Positions 16,285-24,934 of a DNA stretch of 51,685 nucleotides are shown here, piece after piece (positions within the stretch are counted from its first letter, which is position 1; each line of letters opens with the position of its first letter). The notes beneath the pieces are model-generated. The model saw only the letters and a list, made by a program, of their open reading frames with translations. It was not told where the DNA came from and did no database searches. A program made the translations under genes and the position numbers. Source of the DNA: an uncultured Sphingobacteriaceae bacterium (GTDB taxonomy: Bacteria > Bacteroidota > Bacteroidia > Sphingobacteriales > Sphingobacteriaceae); contig CAMLLO010000031.1 of the NCBI GenBank assembly GCA_946480915.1, positions 1-51,685 on the forward strand, written 5' to 3'.

Positions 16285-18906
16285 ATGATACGTTTTTTTC
16301 TATTCATAACCTTCTTCTGCTATTGCACGGTGGCTGTTGCCCAATCTGGCGAAATCGACAATTCTAATTTAGTAGCCCGGCAAGACGTTTATACTTGTCC
16401 CATGCACCCCGAAGTTATCAGCAATAAGCCGGGCAAATGCCCGAAATGCGGAATGACCCTGGTTAAAAAGAAAAGTTCAGCGCCCGCCAGAAAAGCACCT
16501 GCTAAAAAGCAACAAACGCCTAAGAAGGCAGACAAACAGGCACCTGTTACAAAGAAGGCCGCACCGGTAAAAAAGCCTGCAAGTCAGAACCCAGAGAAAA
16601 CATCAATACGGGTACAAAATGAGGGTGATAAATCCCGGAAGGTCGAAAGGGCCGGACATAAGGAGGAAGGCCCAGGACTGGTGCACAAACCCAAAACAAT
16701 CCGCTATGATCTCTATGTGAAAGATACAATTGTAAATTTTACCGGAAAAAATAAAAGAGCTGTTGCTATTAACGGAAGTATTCCGGCGCCAACATTAACA
16801 TTTACCGAGGGAGATACCGCAGAAATCTATGTGCACAATAAGATGGATGTTGAAACCTCTTTACATTGGCATGGAGTGTTCCTGCCAAATCGTTTCGACG
16901 GTGTGCCTTACCTCACGCAAATGCCTATCAAGCCTCATTCTACTTACTTATATAAGTTTCCGATCATCCAAAATGGTACATATTGGTATCACAGTCATAC
17001 GATGCTTCAAGAGCAGAGCGGAATGTACGGAGCTTTGATCTTCAATAAGCCAAAAGAGCCCGCTATCCCAACTGTTCCTATTGTAATAAGCGATTGGACA
17101 GATATGAAGCCGATGGAAGTGGATCGTTCCCTGCATAGCGCTACAGACTGGTTTGCTATAAAGAAAGGAGCCACGCAGAGTTATGCAGAGGCCATAGCAA
17201 AAGGATATTTTAAAACAAAGTTGAAGAACGAGTGGAAACGCATGACAGCGATGGATGTGAGCGATGTGTTTTATGAGAAGTTTTTAACGAACGGCAAACC
17301 GGCTATACAATATTCCCGATTTAAGGGAGGAGATAAGGTGAAACTTCGCGTTGTGAATGGCGGGGCGTCGACCTACTTCTGGTTAACGTATTCCGGCGGC
17401 AAAATAATGGTTGTTGCGAATGATGGTAATGATGTTCAGCCGGTAGAGGTCGATCGTTTAATTATTGCTCCTGCGGAGACTTATGATGTGATCGTTACTG
17501 TTCCCGAGGATATGAGCTATGAGTTTTTAGCTACGGCCGAAGATCGTACAAAATCCACGTCTCTATGGCTGGGGAGCGGCATGAAAATGCCTGCAAAACC
17601 TTTAGGTAAACTGAAATACTTTGAAGGGATGAAGATGATGAACGGCATGATGAAGATGAATGGCGACATGAATCCCATGGATATGGAAATGAGCAATCAG
17701 CGCATGGATATGAACAGTGTCATGTATCCGGAAGCTACGGGAGAAGAGTATGGACGATCGAATGCGAAGCCCGACGAAATAGTTGTCATGGATACTGAAG
17801 AGGAGGATACCATGGAAGCAGATACTATGGAAAAAGCTGAACACAGCGGGCACGATATGCTCACAATGCCGGGAATGGCCATGGGCGGTGGTTCCGATCT
17901 CGTCACGCTGAACTATACCATGTTAAAGGCTCCGGAAAAAACCACTTTGAGGCCCGGTCCGCTCAGGGTACTTAATTTCGAGCTGACCGGAAACATGAAC
18001 CGCTATGTCTGGACAATTGACAATAAAACTGTTTCCGAACGAGATAAGATTCTCATCAAAAAGGGAGAAAATGTCCGGATAATAATGTTCAATAACTCCA
18101 TGATGCGGCATCCAATGCATCTGCACGGCCACGATTTCAGGGTAATAAACGGGCAAGGAGAATATGCTCCTTTAAAAAATGTGATCGACATTATGCCTAT
18201 GGAAACCGATACCATAGAATTTGCTGCCACAGAAAGCGGCGATTGGTTCTTCCATTGTCATATCCTGTACCACATGATGAGTGGGATGGGAAACGTATTC
18301 AGCTATGTAAATTCGCCTCCAAATCCGGATTTGCCGGATACTTTATTGGCTCAACGCAAGTTTAGGACGGACGATCGCAAGTTCCATTTTATGGCAATGG
18401 CAGGTTTAGAAAGTAATGGCAGCGATGGGGAAGCAATGTTTTCGAATACGCGCTATCGACTGTCAACAGAATGGCGCATTGGTTCAAAGTCCGAACATGG
18501 TTATGAAAGTGAAACCTATTTTGGACGTTACCTGGGAAAAATGCAATGGTGGTTTCCATTTGTTGGGTTTGACTACCATTCCAACCCGGTGTCAAACGAA
18601 AGTGAAAAGAACCTGTTTGGACAATTAACGAATCAGAACAATAGGAAGGCTCTGGTTGCCGGTATTCAGTATACTCTGCCATTTTTAATTGTTTCTGAAG
18701 CAAGAATTGACAGTAAGGGAAAGCTGCGCTTTCAATTAATCCGGGATGATGTTCCCTTAACAAGCCGACTCAGAGCTAAAATTATGGGTAATACAGATAA
18801 GGAATATATGGGAGGACTAAGATATGCCTTATCTAAATATATCGCTGTTTCTACTCATTATGATAGTGATATGGGTTACGGCGCAGGTATAACGATAACT
18901 TATTAA
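16285..18906 (+). CDS. Multicopper oxidase with N-terminal metal-binding domain and C-terminal CopB/PcoB-like extension
   Basis: An 873-residue periplasmic copper oxidase. The ATG at 16285 gives a Sec signal (MIRFFLFITFFCYCTVAVAQ); an in-frame ATG 39 bp upstream lies inside the preceding gene. Domains: an HMBD-type metal-binding motif (YTCPMHPEV..KPGKCPKCGM, about 36-60), a Lys/Pro/Ala-rich linker, then three cupredoxin domains. Copper ligands seen: H194-W-H196, H236-S-H238, H609-PMHLHGH to H616, and H657-C658-H659 with H663 and M668. A Met-rich insert (about 448-475) resembles those of CueO and CopA that bind Cu(I). After residue 680 there are about 190 extra residues (FHFMAMAGLE, YFGRYLGKMQWW, GGLRYALSKYIAVSTHYD) resembling the strands of outer-membrane CopB/PcoB. 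It probably oxidises Cu(I) to Cu(II). Confidence 0.9.
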   Translation: MIRFFLFITFFCYCTVAVAQSGEIDNSNLVARQDVYTCPMHPEVISNKPGKCPKCGMTLVKKKSSAPARKAPAKKQQTPKKADKQAPVTKKAAPVKKPASQNPEKTSIRVQNEGDKSRKVERAGHKEEGPGLVHKPKTIRYDLYVKDTIVNFTGKNKRAVAINGSIPAPTLTFTEGDTAEIYVHNKMDVETSLHWHGVFLPNRFDGVPYLTQMPIKPHSTYLYKFPIIQNGTYWYHSHTMLQEQSGMYGALIFNKPKEPAIPTVPIVISDWTDMKPMEVDRSLHSATDWFAIKKGATQSYAEAIAKGYFKTKLKNEWKRMTAMDVSDVFYEKFLTNGKPAIQYSRFKGGDKVKLRVVNGGASTYFWLTYSGGKIMVVANDGNDVQPVEVDRLIIAPAETYDVIVTVPEDMSYEFLATAEDRTKSTSLWLGSGMKMPAKPLGKLKYFEGMKMMNGMMKMNGDMNPMDMEMSNQRMDMNSVMYPEATGEEYGRSNAKPDEIVVMDTEEEDTMEADTMEKAEHSGHDMLTMPGMAMGGGSDLVTLNYTMLKAPEKTTLRPGPLRVLNFELTGNMNRYVWTIDNKTVSERDKILIKKGENVRIIMFNNSMMRHPMHLHGHDFRVINGQGEYAPLKNVIDIMPMETDTIEFAATESGDWFFHCHILYHMMSGMGNVFSYVNSPPNPDLPDTLLAQRKFRTDDRKFHFMAMAGLESNGSDGEAMFSNTRYRLSTEWRIGSKSEHGYESETYFGRYLGKMQWWFPFVGFDYHSNPVSNESEKNLFGQLTNQNNRKALVAGIQYTLPFLIVSEARIDSKGKLRFQLIRDDVPLTSRLRAKIMGNTDKEYMGGLRYALSKYIAVSTHYDSDMGYGAGITITY

Positions 18907-18993
18907 GCTCTAAAGTTTATTGATCCTATAAAGTAGAAGAGCCCGGAACTTGGTAAGTGATTATATATCTTTTTTAATTTCATGTTTCATTTC

Positions 18994-19010
18994 ATTCAAC
19001 AAGGTTGAAT
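18994..19010 (+). promoter_or_regulatory. Inverted-repeat operator at the XRE gene start
   Basis: ATTCAAC-AAG-GTTGAAT, perfect 7-bp arms around a 3-bp spacer, ends 4 bp before the ATG of the XRE/cupin regulator. A dyad at this position would overlap the ribosome binding region and suits autorepression by a dimeric HTH protein. Confidence 0.5.
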
Positions 19011-19014
19011 TCTT

Positions 19015-19623
19015 ATGTTTGTTTCTTCATTAATCGAAATAAGCACGTTGGAAAATGAAATAGAAAATCCCGAGGCGACTGCTCCTGGTTCTTTAGAAGT
19101 AGGAGATCGGATAAAGATTTTAAGGATTAATCAGAAAAGAACAATGCAGGAAGTAGCCGACAGTTGTGGCCTTTCGAAAAGCATGATCTCAAAAATCGAG
19201 AACAATAAAACCATACCTTCCGTGGCAACGCTTGTCAAGATTGCTGAAAGCTTAGGTACCAACATCTCAAATTTATTTGAGCACCAAGGCTGGACTAAAG
19301 CTATTGTGACCACCAGGAAAGAAGCTGAAGAAAAGCTGGTGTTTACAGAAAAAGGCTATTCGATTTTCCCATATGCTTCTGCATTTCATCAAAAGAAGAT
19401 GCAACCATTTTTGTTTGTTGCAAAAAGGGGAGAAGTAGTTCCCCATCAACTTTCGCACGAAGGAGAAGAATTCGTTTTTGTAGTAGAAGGAACAATGCGA
19501 ATGCAGGTCGGCGAAACGGAGTATCATCTTAAAACGGGCGACAGCTTATACTTTAACTCTTTACAAAAGCATGGAATAATTCCAGTTTCGGAAGAAGTGG
19601 TTTATATCGATATTTTCGTTTAA
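19015..19623 (+). CDS. XRE-family regulator with C-terminal cupin
   Basis: A 202-residue cytosolic transcription factor. An XRE/HTH_3 domain (about residues 29-85: LGVGDRIK-like start, then TMQEVADSCGLSKSMISKIE and PSVATLVKIAESLG) is followed by a cupin_2 domain (about 120-195: GEVVPHQLSHEGEEFVFVVE, YHLKTGDSLYFNS). Regulators of this design sense a small metabolite in the cupin barrel. A perfect dyad sits directly in front of the start codon, suggesting self-regulation. The GH39 gene follows 45 bp later in the same direction and is the obvious candidate target or operon partner. The effector cannot be read from the sequence. Confidence 0.88.
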   Translation: MFVSSLIEISTLENEIENPEATAPGSLEVGDRIKILRINQKRTMQEVADSCGLSKSMISKIENNKTIPSVATLVKIAESLGTNISNLFEHQGWTKAIVTTRKEAEEKLVFTEKGYSIFPYASAFHQKKMQPFLFVAKRGEVVPHQLSHEGEEFVFVVEGTMRMQVGETEYHLKTGDSLYFNSLQKHGIIPVSEEVVYIDIFV

Positions 19624-19668
19624 GTCATTCTCAAGAAAAAATATTATAAACCTCACACCAAATAATCT

Positions 19669-21357
19669 ATGTTATTTAAAAATTACATCAAACTTTCGAT
19701 TCTGGCACTTGGCATAAACAACTTTGTATATGCTCAGGCCGGCAAAACTGAGCCGGTTACTATTGCGGTTGATTTTTCAACCTCAATAGAGCCAATGAAG
19801 CCACTATGGGCATGGTTTGGATACGACGAACCGAATTATACCTATATGAAGGATGGCAAAAAGCTGCTTACTGAAATTGCGGCTGCAAGTCCGGTGCCTG
19901 TATATGTCAGGGCTCACAGCTTATTGGTTACCGGCGATGGCGTTGCTGCTTTAAAATGGGGTTCGACGAACGCGTATACTGAAGATGCCAGTGGAAACCC
20001 AATTTACAACTGGGCTATTATCGACAGTATATTCGATACTTATATCAAAAGAGGAATGAAACCTCTTGCACAAATTGGATTTATGCCCGAGGCACTATCA
20101 AGCAAACCTCAGCCGTATAAGCATAACTGGAAGCCCGGCGATAAATACAGCGATATTTTCACTGGCTGGACTTATCCGCCCAAAGATTACAATAAATGGG
20201 CAGAACTGGTTTACCAATGGGTAAAGCACAGTATTGACCGTTATGGAAAAAAAGAAGTGGAAAGCTGGTACTGGGAACTTTGGAATGAGCCAAACTCAGC
20301 TTATTGGAGGGGTACTCAGGAGGAATTCTTTAAGCTGTATGACTATTCTGCGGATGCGGTAAAGAGGGCTTTACCAACAGCGAAAATCGGTGGAACTGAT
20401 ATAACCGGAGGAGGTATGAAGTTTCAGGATGCTTTTCTTAAACATTGTCTGTTCGGTACTAATTATGTAACCGGTAAAACAGGATCTCCTTTGGATATTA
20501 TTTTATTTCACGCCAAAGGTTCTCCAAGATTGCTGGATGGGCGGGTAGTGATGGGTATCCGCAATCAGCTTCGGGATATTAATCTGAACCTGAAAGTTAT
20601 AGCGGCTTACCCGCAATTGAAGGATATTCCGATAGTAATCGGCGAATCGGACCCCGAAGGATGTGCGGCTTGCGGTATGGCTACCGATCCTCAAAATGCG
20701 TATCGTAATGGTACAATGTATTCAAGTTATACGGCCGCTTCATTTGCCCGGAAATATGAATTGGCCAGACTGCATAAAACCAACCTTATCGGAGCTGTTA
20801 CCTGGGCCTTCGAATTTGAAAATCAGCCCTGGTTCTATGGTTTTAGAGATCTGGCAACAAATGGTGTTGATAAACCCGTATTGAATGTTTTTCGAATGTT
20901 TGGCAAGATGGGAGGTGACCTGGTAACAGTTGAATCGAATAGAATGTATTCGCTCAAAAGTATTTTAGATTCAAGTATCCGCGGTGCTCAAACAGATATT
21001 GGTGCCTTAGCCTCTAAAGATAAAAAGTCTGCAGCTATTATGGTATGGAACTATCATGATGCTGATGAGAAAGGTGTACCCGAAAAGGTTAAAGTCCAGC
21101 TGAAAGGATTGCCCTCAAAATCAATAAGGCTTACCCACTACCGTATAGATAATGAGCATAGCAACTCGTATGAAGTTTGGAAGAAAATGGGTTCGCCTCA
21201 AAATCCAAGCGCAGAACAAATAGCAACACTCGAAAAAGCCGGACAATTGGCCATTCTTGGAGCCCCTGCGGAACTGAAAGTGAAAAACGGCAGTGCCGAA
21301 GTAAATCTGCTGTTACCAAGGCAGGGTGTTTCTTTGCTGTATATGTCATTTAAATAG
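19669..21357 (+). CDS. Glycoside hydrolase family 39-like enzyme (beta-xylosidase type)
   Basis: A secreted 562-residue glycosidase with a Sec signal (LSILALGINNFVYAQ). The catalytic TIM barrel matches GH39/clan A: acid/base Glu in WELWNEPN (E207) and nucleophile Glu in VIGESDPEG (E326). The chain then has TWAFEFENQPWF and a C-terminal beta-rich part (about 440-560). Known GH39 activities are beta-xylosidase and alpha-L-iduronidase; the substrate here is uncertain. It follows an XRE/cupin regulator and ends in a clear terminator. Two broken carbohydrate genes lie just downstream, so it may be the surviving part of a former sugar-utilisation locus. Confidence 0.83.
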   Translation: MLFKNYIKLSILALGINNFVYAQAGKTEPVTIAVDFSTSIEPMKPLWAWFGYDEPNYTYMKDGKKLLTEIAAASPVPVYVRAHSLLVTGDGVAALKWGSTNAYTEDASGNPIYNWAIIDSIFDTYIKRGMKPLAQIGFMPEALSSKPQPYKHNWKPGDKYSDIFTGWTYPPKDYNKWAELVYQWVKHSIDRYGKKEVESWYWELWNEPNSAYWRGTQEEFFKLYDYSADAVKRALPTAKIGGTDITGGGMKFQDAFLKHCLFGTNYVTGKTGSPLDIILFHAKGSPRLLDGRVVMGIRNQLRDINLNLKVIAAYPQLKDIPIVIGESDPEGCAACGMATDPQNAYRNGTMYSSYTAASFARKYELARLHKTNLIGAVTWAFEFENQPWFYGFRDLATNGVDKPVLNVFRMFGKMGGDLVTVESNRMYSLKSILDSSIRGAQTDIGALASKDKKSAAIMVWNYHDADEKGVPEKVKVQLKGLPSKSIRLTHYRIDNEHSNSYEVWKKMGSPQNPSAEQIATLEKAGQLAILGAPAELKVKNGSAEVNLLLPRQGVSLLYMSFK

Positions 21358-21365
21358 CGGGGTGG

Positions 21366-21402
21366 AAAGGATGTATCAATTTGAATGGTACATCCTTTTT
21401 TT
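21366..21402 (+). terminator. Rho-independent terminator of the GH39 gene
   Basis: AAAGGATGTA (21366-21375) pairs with TACATCCTTT (21389-21398), a 10-bp perfect stem, followed by a T-run. It begins 9 bp after the GH39 stop codon. Confidence 0.85.
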
Positions 21403-21426
21403 GGCTTGAAACCGGATATAAAAGCA

Positions 21427-21446
21427 CCCCAATGGAGGAATTGGGG
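21427..21446. other. Small hairpin between GH39 and the GH32 remnant
   Basis: CCCCAAT (21427-21433) and ATTGGGG (21440-21446) form a perfect 7-bp stem with loop GGAGGA. It lies at the 3' end of the GH32 remnant on the minus strand and may be a leftover terminator. No T-run follows. Confidence 0.35.
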
Positions 21447-21483
21447 GTTATAAACAAACCGATATCCATGTGGGCTATAGAAG

Positions 21484-21829
21484 TTATTCTTTAAAATTCG
21501 TGGTATTATTGCTTGATTTAAGATTCCAAACGGATGCCTTGATCAATTGAATATTACCACCTTCCGTAAAAAGTTCAACTTCCGTGCTTTCCTTATTTAA
21601 AGGGAATATTCTGGTGGTAAACGCGTCTTTATTGTTAATGAAAACTTCTACAACTGAGCCATCAACAAATACATGTATTTCTAACTTCTGTTTAGGATCT
21701 ATATTATATTTTCCCGAGCGGACATTTAAAGGGATGTGCGCCCTTTTGCTTGAGCGTGTATCATCAACGATCATTTCCTGCTTTTCAAAATTCTCTGGAC
21801 CGAAGAGGAAATAAAATCCACTAAATTCA
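21484..21829 (-). pseudogene. C-terminal remnant of a GH32 (levanase/invertase-like) gene
   Basis: On the minus strand the frame reads SEFSGFYFLFGPENFEKQE, then an internal Met at 21774, and ends at 21484. Segments LEIHVFVDGSVVEVFINN, DAFTTRIFPLNKES and IQLIKASVWNL are the typical C-terminal beta-sandwich of GH32 fructan hydrolases (the VDxSxxEvFxN motif). The five-bladed catalytic propeller is absent: the frame hits a stop at 21830-21832, and the next DNA belongs to a different gene in the opposite direction. It is therefore a truncated fragment of about 115 codons without a start, not a small gene. Confidence 0.8.
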
Positions 21830-21835
21830 GATTAT

Positions 21836-22434
21836 TTCATGAAGGGCGGGAGTGGAGAATAGTTGACAATTTACCCTTGCACGAAGAGATAAAAAGAAAT
21901 GGCACCGACAGAGATGTTTATATTGAAAATTATCAAAAATCTATTTATAATCTTGCTAAAAGCGGGATCAAGGTGATATGCTATAATTTTACTCCGGTTT
22001 ATCATAAATTAAGAACTCATTTCAGCCCTGTTTATAATGATAAATATGCGCGCTCTCTTTTTGATCCGGTTGCATTTTCTGTCTTCGACTTATTCATCTT
22101 AAAAAGACCTTTAGCCCAAAATGTATATAATGGATATCAGCTCCATAAGGCACATTTAATGAATAATCGACTATCGACTCTTCAACGCTTACAATTGACC
22201 GAAAATATTTTTCAGGGAATACAGTCAATAGATCACATATCTTTTGATCAGCTTAACGCATTGATCGGAACTTACTCAACCATCAGCGATGAAGAACTAC
22301 GCTTCAATCTCGAATACTTCAAAAGTAAAACAGTTCCACTAGCAGAGGATCTGGGGATTAAACTCCATCTCCACTCAGATGATCCTGTTGGCAAATTGTT
22401 TGGTTTACCAGGGGTGTTGGGAGAACATTAAATT
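21836..22434 (+). pseudogene. uxuA: Internal fragment of mannonate dehydratase (uxuA)
   Basis: The frame, open from about 21836, reads EGREWRIVDNLPLHEEIK, then IENYQKSIYNLAKSGIKVIC and YNFTPV, then AFSVFDLFILKRP and SDDPVGKLFGLPG, stopping at 22431. These are recognisable UxuA segments, including CYNFxPV and AFDxFILKRP. About 70 N-terminal residues and the C-terminal half are missing, and there is no plausible start codon (the first candidate is an internal TTG at 21877). Known active-site Cys and His residues of the C-terminal barrel are lost. Just after the stop, IIVSKDEA in the same frame might be a frayed continuation. Mannonate dehydratase acts in hexuronate catabolism, so this is a relic of a lost sugar-acid pathway. 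Confidence 0.82.
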
Positions 22435-22529
22435 ATTGTATCTAAGGATGAAGCTTTGTTTTTTCCCGTGGAGGGATTTCAATGGGCAGAAAAAAACAAA
22501 AACGCAGCCTTGTTTTTTCCGTATTGTGC

Positions 22530-22569
22530 AAAATGAAGGTGGATTTTCATCCTTACCTTCATTTTTTTA
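22530..22569. terminator. Bidirectional terminator at the 3' end of sppA
   Basis: AAAATGAAGGT (22530-22540) pairs with ACCTTCATTTT (22555-22565), an 11-bp stem; an inner GGAT/ATCC pair caps it. A T-run follows on the plus strand and an A-run precedes, so it can act for sppA (minus) and for the uxuA-fragment side. Confidence 0.8.
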
Positions 22570-22591
22570 GTTGCCTACTTTTAGGGAATAT

Positions 22592-24358
22592 TTATTTAAC
22601 TGAAATAGTGTAGGGTAACCGAGCCTGGATACCAGTATATTGAAGTGCCGACTTTAGCTTCTGATAATATAAATACTGTTCGCCCATTTCCTTCTTAGCG
22701 AAATAATCTTTTAGCTTATCTTCGGATGAATCAAAAAGCGACTCAAAAGGGTCTTTTTGAATGGGATAAGCAACTGTTTTGTAATCTGTTACCTTGGCCA
22801 TTTTCGCAGCCGATCGTATAGCATCGTTTATATTTCCGAGTCTGTCTACCAGTCCATTCTGCAAAGCTTCAGTTCCGCTCCACACGCGTCCCTGGCCGAT
22901 TTTGTCAATATAGGCTTGATCTTTTTTACGACCGTCGGCTACACGTTTTGTAAAGCTATTGTAGATTCTGTTAACCTCCTTTTGGATGATTAGGCGTTCT
23001 CCATCTGTAAGCGGGCGAGAAATGGAACCCAAATCTGCAAATTCTGCTGTTTTAACACGATCGAAAGTGATGCCCAACTTATTATTGAAAAACTTCTGCA
23101 TATTAGGAATAATACCAAATACGCCTATAGAGCCGGTAATGGTATTGGGCTGAGCGAAAATTGAATCTGCAGCGCATGCAATGTAATAGCCGCCCGACGC
23201 TGCCACATCGCCCATAGATACTATGACGGGTTTTACCTTTTTGGTTAGAATTACTTCGCGCCAGATGACATCAGATGCAAGAGCGCTTCCCCCCGGCGAA
23301 TTTACGCGGAGAACTACTGCTTTAACTTTTTTATCAGTCCGCGCCTTTCTGATTGCCCGTGAAATCCGTTCCGAGCCAATGGTTTCATCATCTCCTTCAC
23401 CTCCTCTAATTTCACCGGAAGCGTACACGATTGCTATCCGATTTTTAGTATCGCCTTCTTCGGGAGTATTGTTCTTACTGTAATCGAACAACGAAACAGT
23501 TTTAAGTTCTTTTTCTTTGTCGATGCCGCTCCTGTTTTTCAGATCATCCAAAACCTGATCTTTATACCTTAATCCATCGGCCAGCTTAAATTTAACCGCA
23601 TCGCCAGCCTGCTGTACTTTTAATTGATTTGCCATAGCAAACAGTGAGTCCTTTTGGATTTTTCTGCTTGTAGAAATGGCAGTCAGAAAATGATCGTACA
23701 TGGAACCCAGGAATGAGGTAACCTGCTGGCGGTTGGCATCGCTCATTTTGTCTAAAATAAACGGTTCTACTGCGCTTTTATAGGTTCCCACTTTTATCAC
23801 CTGCGCTTCAATTTCAAGTTTATCTAATGTGCCTTTGAAAAATGCTAATTCCGAACTTAATCCTTTAAACTCCAACAAGCCTTCGGGATTTAAATAAACT
23901 TTGTCTGCTACCGAAGCCAGATAGTAAGCCTTTTGGGTATATACCTCGCTATAAGCTAGTATGAATTTCCCTGATCTTTTAAAATCACTTAAGGCATTTC
24001 TTATTTCTTCAACAGTAGCAAAGCCTGCTTGTATTGAGCTTAAATCAAGATAGATTCCTTTTATTTTATCATCATTTTTCGCTCGTTTTATACTCGCGAT
24101 AATATCATTTAGTCCGATGCTCTTATTGCTTTCGAATCCACCGAAATCGAGTTTTTCAAAGGGGTTCTTTGAGGAACGCTCCCGAATCTCGTGGTCTAGC
24201 GACATGTGAATTACCGAGTTAGCAGAAACTTTTACTTTATTATCTTCCAACGAGGCAATTATCGCGGCTACAATCACGATCATTAAAATAAAAATTACAA
24301 AAAAAGATAAAATCATGCCTAGCATTGAGGCGAAAACCATCTTGAAAAATTCTTTCAT
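22592..24358 (-). CDS. sppA: Signal peptide peptidase SppA, 67K type
   Basis: Membrane-anchored serine protease of 588 residues that degrades cleaved signal peptides and other membrane peptides. One N-terminal membrane segment (about residues 12-36) is followed by tandem S49 domains, as in the E. coli 67-kDa type. The catalytic Lys is K194 in VGTYKSAVEPF and the nucleophile Ser is S388 in GDVAASGGYY, matching the Lys/Ser dyad split between the two repeats. GSIGVFGIIPN lines the active site as expected. The length is about 30 residues shorter than E. coli SppA, mostly in loops. It is divergent from folK with about 74 bp between the starts. Confidence 0.95.
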   Translation of the reverse strand: MKEFFKMVFASMLGMILSFFVIFILMIVIVAAIIASLEDNKVKVSANSVIHMSLDHEIRERSSKNPFEKLDFGGFESNKSIGLNDIIASIKRAKNDDKIKGIYLDLSSIQAGFATVEEIRNALSDFKRSGKFILAYSEVYTQKAYYLASVADKVYLNPEGLLEFKGLSSELAFFKGTLDKLEIEAQVIKVGTYKSAVEPFILDKMSDANRQQVTSFLGSMYDHFLTAISTSRKIQKDSLFAMANQLKVQQAGDAVKFKLADGLRYKDQVLDDLKNRSGIDKEKELKTVSLFDYSKNNTPEEGDTKNRIAIVYASGEIRGGEGDDETIGSERISRAIRKARTDKKVKAVVLRVNSPGGSALASDVIWREVILTKKVKPVIVSMGDVAASGGYYIACAADSIFAQPNTITGSIGVFGIIPNMQKFFNNKLGITFDRVKTAEFADLGSISRPLTDGERLIIQKEVNRIYNSFTKRVADGRKKDQAYIDKIGQGRVWSGTEALQNGLVDRLGNINDAIRSAAKMAKVTDYKTVAYPIQKDPFESLFDSSEDKLKDYFAKKEMGEQYLYYQKLKSALQYTGIQARLPYTISVK

Positions 24359-24400
24359 TTACACTTTCTATTATATTACAAGTATACAATTAGATATGAA

Positions 24401-24408
24401 TATATTTG
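24401..24408 (+). promoter_or_regulatory. Candidate folK -7 element TATATTTG
   Basis: Perfect match to TAnnTTTG, ending 24 bp before the folK ATG at 24433. No clear TTG lies at the -33 distance. Confidence 0.35.
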
Positions 24409-24432
24409 AAACGTTACAGTTCTAATCTGTTT

Positions 24433-24912
24433 ATGAATAATATATTTTTGCTCTTAGGAAGTAACCTTGACGATAGGGAAAAGTACATCCGGCAAGCTCT
24501 TGATCTCATTAATCAACAAATCGGGTGTGTTGAGCTTCGCTCTTCTTTATATGAAACGGCGGCCTGGGGTAAGGCAGATCAACCGGATTTTTTAAATCAG
24601 GCTATTTGTTTAAGGTCGGGCATGACTCCAATGAAACTTTTGGAGGCAATTTGGAGTATAGAGGATAAGTTGAATCGAACAAGAAATGAACGATGGGGAG
24701 CAAGAACTATTGATATTGATATATTATTCTATGGTTCTGAAATCATTAATTTGCCGGATTTAATTATTCCGCATAAGTTATTACATGAAAGACGGTTTGT
24801 TTTAATGCCGCTTAATGAGATTGCTGCCGATCTGAATCATCCGGTTTTTCATAAAACGATTAAGCAGTTATTACTAGAATTAATAGATGATTTATCTGTT
24901 ACAAAACATTAA
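24433..24912 (+). CDS. folK: 2-amino-4-hydroxy-6-hydroxymethyldihydropteridine pyrophosphokinase
   Basis: Cytosolic folate-biosynthesis enzyme (HPPK) that transfers pyrophosphate from ATP to 6-hydroxymethyl-7,8-dihydropterin. The ATG at 24433 gives 159 residues, the normal length, beginning NNIFLLLGSNLDDR; the longer frame adds nine unlikely residues. Seen: LLLGSN at the N-terminus, the signature RWGARTIDIDILFYG with the two Mg-binding Asp residues (DxD), and the IPHKLLHERRFVLMPLNEIA tail. A short spacer of 22 bp leads to the Hpt gene, so the two may be co-transcribed. Confidence 0.95.
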   Translation: MNNIFLLLGSNLDDREKYIRQALDLINQQIGCVELRSSLYETAAWGKADQPDFLNQAICLRSGMTPMKLLEAIWSIEDKLNRTRNERWGARTIDIDILFYGSEIINLPDLIIPHKLLHERRFVLMPLNEIAADLNHPVFHKTIKQLLLELIDDLSVTKH

Positions 24913-24934
24913 TAAATAATAAGTAAATTTAACC

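Noticed and set aside
21877..22431. UxuA fragment as a complete 184-residue protein
   Set aside because: The only start would be an internal TTG, conserved UxuA sequence continues upstream of it, and the C-terminal half is missing.
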